Positions 1-6,771 of a stretch of 53,602 nucleotides of DNA are shown one piece after another; position 1 is the first letter of the stretch, and every line of letters begins with the position of its first letter. The stretch spans positions 1 through 53,602 of the forward strand of contig JAFUKD010000025.1 in assembly GCA_017467905.1 (NCBI GenBank), written 5' to 3'. A program made the translations under genes and the position numbers. The notes under the pieces are model-generated. The model was not told the DNA's origin. It did not search any database and worked only from the letters and a program-made list of their open reading frames with translations. This stretch comes from Phascolarctobacterium sp. Lineage in GTDB: Bacteria; Bacillota; Negativicutes; Acidaminococcales; Acidaminococcaceae.

Positions 1-200
1 GCCATTTCATAACGGGTCATCAGTTTGTCGCCGTCGAATGCGCCGTCAGCATAGCCATCAACTACGCCAGCAGCAGCCAATTTAGCTACGGAGTCATATG
101 CCCAGTGGCCAGCGGGAACGTCAGAGAACGGGTTAGCTGCGTAAGCGGAAGCGGTTACGCCAAGAGCCATTGCCATTGCAAGAACTAAAGATTTTTTCAT
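1..200 (-). CDS. ompM: OmpM-type SLH porin, N-terminal fragment (copy 1)
   Basis: Only the first 66 codons lie inside the window; the gene continues past position 1. The visible part has a signal peptide (MKKSLVLAMAMALGVTASAYA, cut after AYA) followed by an SLH domain (SDVPAGHWAYDSVAKL ... LMTRYEM). In Negativicutes the SLH domain of OmpM binds polyamine-modified peptidoglycan while a C-terminal beta-barrel sits in the outer membrane, so the protein is both tether and porin. The ATG has a strong GGAGG 8 nt upstream. The 200 bp seen here differ at only a handful of positions from the start of the next gene (1532-1731), so the two are recent tandem duplicates or are homogenised by gene conversion. 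Confidence 0.9.
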   Translation of the reverse strand, partial: MKKSLVLAMAMALGVTASAYAANPFSDVPAGHWAYDSVAKLAAAGVVDGYADGAFDGDKLMTRYEM

Positions 201-360
201 AAGAGTTTCCTCCCTTTAAAAAAAGTGTTTTATTTTTATAAAACGCCTTTAGGAAAAGAAGTCTTATTTTGAGTTTCAATTAGGAGTTTCCATGTTTCCT
301 CGTAAAATTCCCTCAACTTAAAACAACATCCTACAAGACGAATTATAAACAAAATTAAAA
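201..360 (-). promoter_or_regulatory. Leader and promoter of ompM copy 1
   Basis: A TATAAT -10 box is readable on the minus strand (342-347) without a good -35 box. The leader shares two blocks with that of ompM copy 2: a block at 233-257 matching 1757-1781 (TTTTTATAAAAC then CCTTT on the plus strand) and a GAGGAAAC block further upstream. Shared leader blocks suggest the duplication included regulatory sequence. Confidence 0.5.
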
Positions 361-409
361 TGCACCATCTTTAATGTAAGCAGTTACTTACAAAAGGTAA
401 TACATATAC

Positions 410-441
410 TCAAGGAGACCGACAAAAGCCAGTCTCCTTAA
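410..441 (-). terminator. Hairpin after ompM copy 2
   Basis: AAGGAGAC (412-419) pairs with GTCTCCTT (432-439), extendable to about 10 bp with one wobble. It lies 32 bp past the stop codon of ompM copy 2. The U-tract is poor, so termination may be weak. Confidence 0.5.
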
Positions 442-471
442 TATACATACTAACTTTAAATTAAGCCAATA

Positions 472-1731
472 TTAGAAAGTGAATACAACTTGAGTCCAGA
501 GGGTTTCAACTTCAGATTTGTCAGCTTGTTTTTCTTCCAAATCATAGTATTCAACTTGAGCCACGATGTTCTTAGCCAATGTGTAGTTCAAGAACAAACC
601 ATAGCCTTCAAAGCCGCACATATTGTCAGCATCACCATTCATAGTGTGGTCAAGATAAGTAGCAGCGCCTTGGTCATACCATTTTGCTACCAAACCCCAA
701 GAACCAGGAACAGAAGCTTTTGCACCTTTATAGGACAAAGTTGCTACATAACCTTCATCGTCCAGGTCCGCATCGGTATCGCCTTGCAAGTACATAGCAC
801 CTAATTTCAAATCTTTTGCCAAAGGCATGGTTGCATTAACTGCCCAAATTTCTTTGTCAGCCAAATCTTGCTTACCATCACCTTTAGTCCATTTGCCAGT
901 ATTATCAACGGTGCCAGTTTGAACACCAGAATTATCTTTGATATCAGCAAAGTCATAGTAACCAGCAGTCAGGTTAACTACGCCAACTTTACCTGCCAAT
1001 TCCACTTTTTTGAATTCACCAGCAGTTTCTTTCGGAGAAGAAGCATCTGCTTTACCAACAGCAGCAGTCAATTTAACTTCTTTACCATAGGAAAGTTGAA
1101 CAGCATCCATACGAGAATCCCAAATGTTGCCTTCCATAATAGCATCGCTATAACGACCAGCTTGAACAGCTACGCCGCCAATTTTACCATTTACATAAGC
1201 ACGTTGGAATTTAACTTCGTTTTCGTCTTTGCCTTCGGCAGAAGCAGTGTCATCATCAAAGTTTTGGTTATTTTCAATCATGCCAGTGTAGGTCCAATCT
1301 TCATTAACCGCACCTTTGAAGAACAAACGAGTACGAAGTTTGTTTTCATGGCCATCGGAATCACCATCATTTTGTTTGTAGTGATAACGGATGTTACCAG
1401 TGATTTTAACTGCGTCAGCGCCTTTTTCCAATTTAGCTACGCGAACACCAAGGGTATCCAGTTCGTCAGCAAATTCTGCAGCCAGTTTGTCAACGTTTGC
1501 GCCTTTAGCCATAGCTTTTGCTACGATTTGAGCCATTTCATAACGGGTCATCAGTTTGTCGCCGTCGAATGCGCCGTCAGCATAGCCATCAACTACGCCT
1601 GCAGCTGCCAATTTAGCTACGGAGTCATATGCCCAGTGGCCAGCGGGTACGTCGGAGAACGGGTTAGCTGCGTAAGCGGAAGCGGTTACGCCAAGAGCCA
1701 TTGCCATTGCAAGAACTAAAGATTTTTTCAT
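472..1731 (-). CDS. ompM: OmpM-type SLH porin (copy 2)
   Basis: A 419-residue outer-membrane porin and tether. Order of parts: signal peptide 1-21 (ends AYA), SLH domain about 22-85, a short predicted coiled coil about 86-115 (LAAEFADELDTLGVRVAKLE) that would span the periplasm, then a beta-barrel of alternating aromatic and charged strands ending in the C-terminal phenylalanine (WTQVVFTF) used for BAM recognition. An in-frame ATG 13 codons upstream lacks a ribosome site; MKKSLVLAM is preceded by GGAGG at good spacing and matches the other two copies, so it is the start. It is monocistronic, with its own promoter about 315 bp upstream and a hairpin behind it. Substrate selectivity cannot be read from the sequence. 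Confidence 0.93.
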   Translation of the reverse strand: MKKSLVLAMAMALGVTASAYAANPFSDVPAGHWAYDSVAKLAAAGVVDGYADGAFDGDKLMTRYEMAQIVAKAMAKGANVDKLAAEFADELDTLGVRVAKLEKGADAVKITGNIRYHYKQNDGDSDGHENKLRTRLFFKGAVNEDWTYTGMIENNQNFDDDTASAEGKDENEVKFQRAYVNGKIGGVAVQAGRYSDAIMEGNIWDSRMDAVQLSYGKEVKLTAAVGKADASSPKETAGEFKKVELAGKVGVVNLTAGYYDFADIKDNSGVQTGTVDNTGKWTKGDGKQDLADKEIWAVNATMPLAKDLKLGAMYLQGDTDADLDDEGYVATLSYKGAKASVPGSWGLVAKWYDQGAATYLDHTMNGDADNMCGFEGYGLFLNYTLAKNIVAQVEYYDLEEKQADKSEVETLWTQVVFTF

Positions 1732-2036
1732 TATAATTTCCTCCCCATAAGGAATATTTTTATAAAACACCTTTGGGATAACCTAAGCTCTGCCGCTTCC
1801 TTCTAAGAGTGTCCTAGTTTCCTCTAAAATTTCACGTCATCACTACAGCTTTCCTTGCCGGTGTGTTATAACCCAAGGAGCCTTAAACGGTTCAAGGCAC
1901 TCCGTTCAAGGCTATGCCTAAATTTCGAAGTATAACCACCCCTGCTTCTAAGAGGAAAACAAGATTGCCAAATCCTTAGTAAAAAGACAATCAAATTTTT
2001 TAGAAGCTAATTGTTATAGCCACTAATCTTTAGACA
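1732..2036 (-). promoter_or_regulatory. Long structured 5' leader of ompM copy 2
   Basis: About 300 nt separate the inferred transcription start (near 2035) from the ATG. On the minus strand the leader holds an 11-bp hairpin (GCCTTGAACGG / CCGTTTAAGGC with one G-U, 1880-1912) and beside it a TCCTTG/CAAGGA hairpin. The sequence GTTCAAGGC occurs twice (1890-1898 and 1904-1912). Near the gene, a CACTCTTA sequence (about 1803-1812) resembles the CACTCTCACA motif seen in other leaders of the window. No known riboswitch class was recognised. Confidence 0.5.
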
Positions 2037-2041
2037 CTTAG

Positions 2042-2069
2042 ATTATAGCACGTTTGTCCCCCCCATCAA
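2042..2069 (-). promoter_or_regulatory. ompM copy 2 promoter with G7 tract in the spacer
   Basis: On the minus strand a TTGATG -35 box (2064-2069) and TGC-TATAAT -10 box (2042-2047) are 16 bp apart. A run of seven G (2058-2064 on the minus strand) overlaps the end of the -35 box and fills the start of the spacer, so gain or loss of one G would change spacer length and promoter strength. The rest of the gene-free stretch, 2070-2165, shows nothing recognisable. Confidence 0.65.
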
Positions 2070-2170
2070 GACTTTTCGGTGTGAAATAGTAAAAAAGATT
2101 ACATCTTTTCCACTACTTCACAACCTCAAAGTACTTCGCTTCGCGAATCCCCAAGTGCGCAACAAAAAAA

Positions 2171-2193
2171 GACTGTTCCCAAAGGGAACAGTC
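2171..2193 (-). terminator. Rho-independent terminator (second of two)
   Basis: GACTGTTCCC / GGGAACAGTC, a perfect 10-bp stem with a 3-nt loop, followed on the minus strand by seven T. Confidence 0.85.
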
Positions 2194-2209
2194 CTACAAA
2201 AAACAAAAA

Positions 2210-2230
2210 GACCATCCAAACTGGATGGTC
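2210..2230 (-). terminator. Rho-independent terminator of tRNA-Arg
   Basis: GACCATCCA / TGGATGGTC with a 3-nt loop and a T-rich tail on the minus strand, directly after the tRNA. With the next hairpin it forms a tandem terminator pair. Confidence 0.88.
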
Positions 2231-2241
2231 TGCATTTTTAA

Positions 2242-2318
2242 TGGTGGCCCCGGCAGGATTCGAACCTGCGACCTTTTGATTCGTAGTCAAACGCTCTATC
2301 CAACTGAGCTACGGAGTC
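2242..2318 (-). tRNA. tRNA-Arg (anticodon ACG)
   Basis: The minus strand folds as a tRNA with a D arm (TAGCTCAGTTGGATAGAGC), an anticodon arm TTTGA-CTACGAA-TCAAA giving anticodon ACG, a T arm GCAGG-TTCGAAT-CCTGC and an encoded CCA. The acceptor stem GACTCCG / CGGGGCC has an A2-C71 mismatch and a U4-G69 wobble, which is unusual for an otherwise canonical tRNA. Confidence 0.95.
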
Positions 2319-2399
2319 ATTAGTTACTTGCTTCAAGCAACAATGATATTATAGCGAAGAACCACACTCTTGTCAACAGTCTTTTTAAAAAATTTTAGA

Positions 2400-3209
2400 T
2401 TATTTTTTTGCTTTCTTCTTCACAAGTTTTTTATCGCCCCATCTATCGTTATACAACCCACAATAAATAAAGAGCCCTAAAGATATAATGAAGAAAAAGA
2501 CACTGGTGCTTTGAGCAGAGGTTAAGCCAAACATCCAAGGCTCTGCGTAATCGCCACGCAGCATTTCCAAACCAAAGCGCACTACGGAATAGAGCATGCC
2601 GTATAAACAAATAGCTTGCCCCTTAGCGTGGTTGGTAGTGCGGAACATTAAGAGCAGGGCAAAAATTACAACGTCCAGCTGCCCCTCCCACACTTCTGCA
2701 GGCCACAGGGGTGTGGAGCCGTAAGTTTTAAACGCCAAGGTTCCTTCCGGATAAACCAAACCAAAGTCGCCGCCGGTAGGTGCGCCAAAGGCATCGCCGT
2801 TGAGCAGATTAGCCATGCGCCCGATAGCCTGCCCTATTATTAATGAAGGAATTACAATATCACCAAACTCCACCCAATTGATGTCGTGAAGCTTGCAGTA
2901 GATAATCCCTGCCGCCATTCCGGCAAGCATGCCTCCCTGCACCGCCATGCCCCCCTGCCAAACGAAGGGTATTTCTAAAAGGTGGTCCTTGTAATACGCC
3001 CAATCGAAAAAGAAAACGTCCCACAGCCTTCCGCCGATAAGACCGGCAAAGCCACCGTAGATACCAATATCAATTACGTGTTCATGCCAGCGCCCGTCCT
3101 GTTTCGCCAAAAAGTACGCAACACCAATGGCGAGGAAGATTGCCATGGATAAACACAAGCCGTACATCCGCACGGGAAAGTCTCCAATATAAAATAAATA
3201 CTGATGCAT
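2400..3209 (-). CDS. lgt: Prolipoprotein diacylglyceryl transferase
   Basis: A 269-residue integral inner-membrane enzyme that transfers diacylglycerol from phosphatidylglycerol to the lipobox cysteine of prolipoproteins. About seven hydrophobic segments are visible. The family signature is present as GRMANLLNGDAFGAPT (around residue 130), along with GGMAVQGGMLAG and a basic C-terminus (KKLVKKKAKK). AGGAGG lies 5 nt before the ATG. It is monocistronic and divergent from sufC. Its clients in this window include the lipobox proteins at 29026 and 39053. Confidence 0.95.
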   Translation of the reverse strand: MHQYLFYIGDFPVRMYGLCLSMAIFLAIGVAYFLAKQDGRWHEHVIDIGIYGGFAGLIGGRLWDVFFFDWAYYKDHLLEIPFVWQGGMAVQGGMLAGMAAGIIYCKLHDINWVEFGDIVIPSLIIGQAIGRMANLLNGDAFGAPTGGDFGLVYPEGTLAFKTYGSTPLWPAEVWEGQLDVVIFALLLMFRTTNHAKGQAICLYGMLYSVVRFGLEMLRGDYAEPWMFGLTSAQSTSVFFFIISLGLFIYCGLYNDRWGDKKLVKKKAKK

Positions 3210-3335
3210 TATAGCCTCCTAAAAATTTTACCTCTTAGCTATTTTAGCATTTTATTTTCTTTTCGCATAGTACCCTGCCACAGGGAAAATTAACTAAACC
3301 ATTCTAAAAGCGTAGGAATGAACAGCCAAGTATGC

Positions 3336-3393
3336 TATAATATTTTGTAAGAATAGCAGTGGTTAGCCCAAGGGCTTGCCAATGTGGTATAAT
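3336..3393 (+). promoter_or_regulatory. Tandem extended -10 promoters before sufCB
   Basis: Two extended -10 boxes are visible: TGC-TATAAT (TATAAT at 3336-3341) and TGTGG-TATAAT (TATAAT at 3388-3393). No good -35 boxes are seen. The downstream one is 32 bp before the GTG start of sufC. Confidence 0.55.
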
Positions 3394-3424
3394 AGCTTTA
3401 ATTTGTAGCAAAGGAGAATAAGTC

Positions 3425-4228
3425 GTGTTACGCATAGAAAATTTATCTGTTGCTGTTAAAGGCAAGCAGATTTTAAAAAATATTAACCTGCATATCGCTC
3501 CCGGTGAGGTTCATGTTCTGTTCGGTCCCAATGGTACGGGCAAATCTACCTTGATTGGCGCAGTAATGGGCTTCGAGCGTTACGAGGTTTTAGAAGGCAA
3601 AATTTATTTTAAAGGTCAGGATGTTACAGAAGCCCCCTGCTACGAACGTGCGCGTTTAGGAATTGGCATGATGATTCAACGTCCACCCACAATCCGTGGT
3701 CTTTCCCTGCGCCAGATGATTAGCATTTGTGGCGCAACCCCGGAAGAGATTGACAAGATGGCGCAATGGATGGGGTTATCTGATTTTCTTGACCGCAGTG
3801 TGAACGAAGGCTTTAGCGGTGGCGAGCTTAAACGTAGCGAGCTGCTGCAGCTGATGGCGCAAAAGCCTGACCTGCTTTTACTGGACGAGCCGGAATCCGG
3901 CGTTGACGTGGAAAACATTGCTTTAGTAGGGCGTGCAGCTAACTACATCCTGCACAATGATAACGAGCCTTGCTCCGGCGCAGGCTGCGAAAAGGCTTGC
4001 TGTTCCTTAAATTGCAATGCTAATCCCTTGGCTGCACCCAAGCGTAGCGGTTTGATTATTACCCATTTGGGGCATATCCTGAAATACGTTCCCGCTTCCC
4101 ACGCCCACATCCTTTACCAAGGCAGCCTTACCTGCCCCGGCGGAAACCCCTTGGACATTTTGGGATGCATTAGCCAATCCGGTTACGAAACCTGTATTAA
4201 CAAAGGATGCAGGAGGATTAGAAAATGA
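3425..4228 (+). CDS. sufC: SufC-like Fe-S assembly ATPase with Cys-rich insert
   Basis: An ABC-type ATPase of 267 residues that powers the SufB scaffold in Fe-S cluster assembly in the cytosol. Motifs: Walker A GPNGTGKST (34-42), signature FSGGELKR (130-137), Walker B LLLLDEPESGVD (about 150-161) and H-loop His214. Unusually, a Cys-rich stretch (Cys 183, 188, 192, 193, 197) is inserted between Walker B and the H-loop, and the C-terminus adds Cys 237, 248, 257 and 262. The start is GTG, with AAGGAG 9 nt upstream. The stop overlaps the ATG of sufB (ATGA). A two-gene sufC-sufB system without sufS or sufU nearby resembles minimal SUF-like systems of anaerobes. Confidence 0.92.
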   Translation: MLRIENLSVAVKGKQILKNINLHIAPGEVHVLFGPNGTGKSTLIGAVMGFERYEVLEGKIYFKGQDVTEAPCYERARLGIGMMIQRPPTIRGLSLRQMISICGATPEEIDKMAQWMGLSDFLDRSVNEGFSGGELKRSELLQLMAQKPDLLLLDEPESGVDVENIALVGRAANYILHNDNEPCSGAGCEKACCSLNCNANPLAAPKRSGLIITHLGHILKYVPASHAHILYQGSLTCPGGNPLDILGCISQSGYETCINKGCRRIRK

Positions 4229-5439
4229 GTGAAAAAGAAATTTTACAGGCAGCTTTGCATAAGCAAGGCGCCTATGGCAACGATATAGATTTAAGCCAAT
4301 ACGACAACAACGACGTTGCCCATGTGCGTAGCGAGGCAGATATTTCCAAAGCAGGCAAGGCGCAGATGGAGCATGTAGGTATTGAGCTGGACGGCGAAAA
4401 CCGTAGTGCTTCCTTTATCCAAGTGGATAACGCTGTGCTGGAGCCCAAGGTTAAGGCGCAAACTCCCTTGGAACTGATGAACACCGGCGTTGCCGCCCAA
4501 AAATATCCTGAATTAGTAGAAAAGTTCTGGTGGAAGGCAGTGGCTCCCGATATGGATAAGTACACTGCTACCACTGCTCTTGAAAAAGAAAATGGTTACT
4601 TCATCCGCGTAAAGGCTGGCGAAAAAATAAATTATCCCTTACAAGCCTGCGTGTTCCTGAGCCATGAGGACCAGCTACAACGCGTTCACAATGTTGTTAT
4701 TGTAGAAGACGGTGCAGAGCTGAACATTATCTCCGGCTGCGCCAGCGACCCTGCTGTTGACAAAGCAATCCACCTGGGCATCAGCGAAATGTACATTGGC
4801 AAGAACGCCAAGCTTACCTTTACCATGATTCACAGCTGGGGAGAAAACATTAGCGTTCGTCCCCGCAGCGCTACCATTATTGAAGAAGGCGGACAGTTCA
4901 TCTCCAACTATGTGTGCATGGAAAAAGCCAAGGACGTACAGATGAACCCTGTTACCCGTTTAGTAGGCGAGGGTGCGGTGGCACGCATGAATTCCATTTT
5001 GGTTGCACCCAAGGGCTCCCACCTGGACATTGGCGGCAAGGTTATTTTAGAAGTTCCCGGTACTCGTGCCGAAATTGTTGCCCGCACCATTTGTACCGGC
5101 GGCGAAATTATTAACCGCGGTACCCTGATCGGCAAGGCAGAAGGCGTGCGCGCTCACCTTGAATGTAACGGCTTGATGCTTGCAGACGAAGGTTATATCT
5201 CTGCCATTCCCCAGCTGGACGCTTACACCGGCAACGCCGAGATGAGCCACGAAGCTGCTGTTGGCAGAATAGCTCCCGAAGAGATTGAATACCTGATGGC
5301 GCGCGGCTTGGACGAGGACGAAGCAACTGCTACTATCGTGCGTGGCTTCCTTAACGTAAACATCGAAGGCTTACCCGAAAGTCTCGCCAAGAAAATTTCT
5401 GAAACCCTAGACACCTTTACTTATAATAAAGGTATGTAA
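4225..5439 (+). CDS. sufB: SufB/SufD-family Fe-S scaffold protein
   Basis: A 404-residue SufB/D-fold protein, translationally coupled to sufC. The core is a right-handed beta-helix (about 100-330), with family-typical segments such as RVHNVVIVEDGAELNIISGC, an ISEMYIG segment and DIGGKVILEVPG, then the helical C-terminal region RIAPEEIEYLMARGLDEDEA that contacts SufC. As the only SufB/D gene here it probably forms a homodimeric scaffold with the SufC-like ATPase. The N-terminus is short compared with enterobacterial SufB. Confidence 0.92.
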   Translation: MSEKEILQAALHKQGAYGNDIDLSQYDNNDVAHVRSEADISKAGKAQMEHVGIELDGENRSASFIQVDNAVLEPKVKAQTPLELMNTGVAAQKYPELVEKFWWKAVAPDMDKYTATTALEKENGYFIRVKAGEKINYPLQACVFLSHEDQLQRVHNVVIVEDGAELNIISGCASDPAVDKAIHLGISEMYIGKNAKLTFTMIHSWGENISVRPRSATIIEEGGQFISNYVCMEKAKDVQMNPVTRLVGEGAVARMNSILVAPKGSHLDIGGKVILEVPGTRAEIVARTICTGGEIINRGTLIGKAEGVRAHLECNGLMLADEGYISAIPQLDAYTGNAEMSHEAAVGRIAPEEIEYLMARGLDEDEATATIVRGFLNVNIEGLPESLAKKISETLDTFTYNKGM

Positions 5440-5445
5440 AAATAC

Positions 5446-5474
5446 TTGTAAAATAAAAGTTATAGGTGTATAAT
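5446..5474 (+). promoter_or_regulatory. Promoter of the tRNA-Gln/tRNA-Glu pair
   Basis: TTGTAA (5446-5451), a 17-bp spacer and TATAAT (5469-5474), 25 bp before the first tRNA base. Confidence 0.8.
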
Positions 5475-5499
5475 TAATTTGTTCGGTAAGAACAACTAC

Positions 5500-5573
5500 T
5501 CCCGGATGGTGTAATGGTAGCACAAGTGACTCTGGATCATTTAGTCTGGGTTCGAGTCCTAGTCCGGGAGCCA
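5500..5573 (+). tRNA. tRNA-Gln (anticodon CTG)
   Basis: Acceptor stem TCCCGGA / TCCGGGA is perfect. The anticodon arm AGTGA-CTCTGGA-TCATT gives anticodon CTG. The T arm contains GGGTTCGAGTCC and the CCA end is encoded. It reads CAG codons. Confidence 0.95.
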
Positions 5574-5578
5574 GAAAT

Positions 5579-5653
5579 GGCGCTATGGTCAAGCGGTTAA
5601 GACGTCGCCCTCTCAAGGCGAAATCACGGGTTCGATTCCCGTTAGCGCTACCA
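5579..5653 (+). tRNA. tRNA-Glu (anticodon CTC)
   Basis: Acceptor stem GGCGCTA / TAGCGCT with G1-U72, anticodon arm TCGCC-CTCTCAA-GGCGA with anticodon CTC, T arm ACGGG-TTCGATT-CCCGT, and encoded CCA. It is 5 nt after tRNA-Gln, so the two are co-transcribed. Confidence 0.95.
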
Positions 5654-5662
5654 AAGTAAACA

Positions 5663-5691
5663 AAGCTCACCTCAAATGAGGTGGGCTTTTT
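5663..5691 (+). terminator. Rho-independent terminator of the tRNA pair
   Basis: AAGCTCACCTC / GAGGTGGGCTT, an 11-bp stem with a 4-nt loop, followed by T-rich sequence. Confidence 0.9.
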
Positions 5692-5719
5692 AATTTTCCT
5701 TCATATATATATAGTACTA

Positions 5720-6658
5720 TTATATACTGCCTTCTTCCTGCAACACCTTAACCGCCGTGGCAATAAACTCTTCGCTTATTTTCCACTGGTAGTTTTGCCT
5801 GGCGTAACCAAAGCGTATCATATACTTTGCTCCATCCCCCAGGCGTAGCAGGCGTAAATTTGCCAATACTTCCGGCGGCAGGGTTTTAAGCGCTAAATTT
5901 TCTGCGCAAAAGCAAGCGCCACAGCCTTCCACGCACAGGGCAAGGAGCGTTTCAATATTATCCGACCGCACCCGGATATTCGCCTCAAAGCCTGCATCCG
6001 TCAAAAACTTGCGCCCAATACGTCCTGCAATATTGTCAATGTTCATCAGCACAAAGGGGCAATCCTTTAAAGGATACACGCTTTTTGACTGCTCCACCCT
6101 TTGCAGAACAATCTCCTTGGCTTCGCCATAGATTTCTTCCAGCAGGTCATCACTTATAAAAAGCACATTCTCTTCCTCATAAAAGTCACGCAGCTCCATT
6201 CCGGGGGCAGCTTCCTCAAAATTGGCAATAGCTAAATCAATTTCGTGATTAAGCAGCTTGGTGCGCAGCACTTCGTTGGAAGTTTCCACCAGCTGTACCT
6301 GAATGAAAGGGTGTGCCTTCTGGAAGGCGGTTATCAGCTTGGGCATGAGGATACGCCCACGGGAAAAGGCAATGCCAATTTTCAAAAGCCCCTTTTCTTT
6401 TTGGGCAATGTCGTCCAGCTCGTGCTGCATGTTTTCCATTTGGGTTTGAATGGAAAAAGCGTAACGTAGGTACACCTCGCCGGCGTAAGTCAATTTCAAA
6501 GGAATGTTGCGTACAAAAAGGGTACTGCCAATTTCCTTTTCCAGCTGAGCAATATAGTTGCTCAAAGTTTGCTGGGTGATATGTAATTCCTTGGCAGCCT
6601 TGGTAAAGCTACGCTCCCTTGCCAAGGTAATGAAGTAATCAAATCGTGGAGTGTTCAT
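5720..6658 (-). CDS. LysR-family transcriptional regulator
   Basis: A 312-residue regulator with an N-terminal winged HTH (residues 1-60: FTKAAKELHITQQTLSNYIAQLEKEIGSTLF read across the recognition helix) and a C-terminal periplasmic-binding-like effector domain (about 90-300). It is divergent from the transporter at 6772 with 113 bp between start codons, the usual LysR arrangement with its target, so it probably controls that transporter in response to the substrate or a related carboxylate. AAGGTGAT precedes the ATG. The effector cannot be deduced. Confidence 0.92.
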   Translation of the reverse strand: MNTPRFDYFITLARERSFTKAAKELHITQQTLSNYIAQLEKEIGSTLFVRNIPLKLTYAGEVYLRYAFSIQTQMENMQHELDDIAQKEKGLLKIGIAFSRGRILMPKLITAFQKAHPFIQVQLVETSNEVLRTKLLNHEIDLAIANFEEAAPGMELRDFYEEENVLFISDDLLEEIYGEAKEIVLQRVEQSKSVYPLKDCPFVLMNIDNIAGRIGRKFLTDAGFEANIRVRSDNIETLLALCVEGCGACFCAENLALKTLPPEVLANLRLLRLGDGAKYMIRFGYARQNYQWKISEEFIATAVKVLQEEGSI

Positions 6659-6710
6659 AAAATCACCTTGCTTACAGTTTGTATTTGTATCTTATATCAT
6701 TTTTAACAGT

Positions 6711-6739
6711 TTTACAACGATAAGTTTGCGTACTATACT
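6711..6739 (+). promoter_or_regulatory. Promoter of the DASS transporter
   Basis: TTTACA (6711-6716), a 17-bp spacer and TATACT (6734-6739). It lies between the divergent LysR gene and the transporter, where LysR binding is expected. Confidence 0.75.
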
Positions 6740-6771
6740 TAAAATAAGTTTATTTTTAGAGGTGACCTTAA

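Noticed and set aside
262-320. A five-codon leader peptide (ATG GAA ACT CCT AAT TGA) in the ompM copy 1 leader
   Set aside because: It is not conserved in the matching block of ompM copy 2, where the ATG is missing.
1800-1840. Resemblance of the GAGGAAAC block to the start of RNase P RNA
   Set aside because: Only a few bases agree and none of the RNase P helices can be traced.
5407-5670. 87-codon frame on the minus strand over the two tRNA genes
   Set aside because: It runs antisense through tRNA-Gln and tRNA-Glu; tRNA structure explains the sequence.
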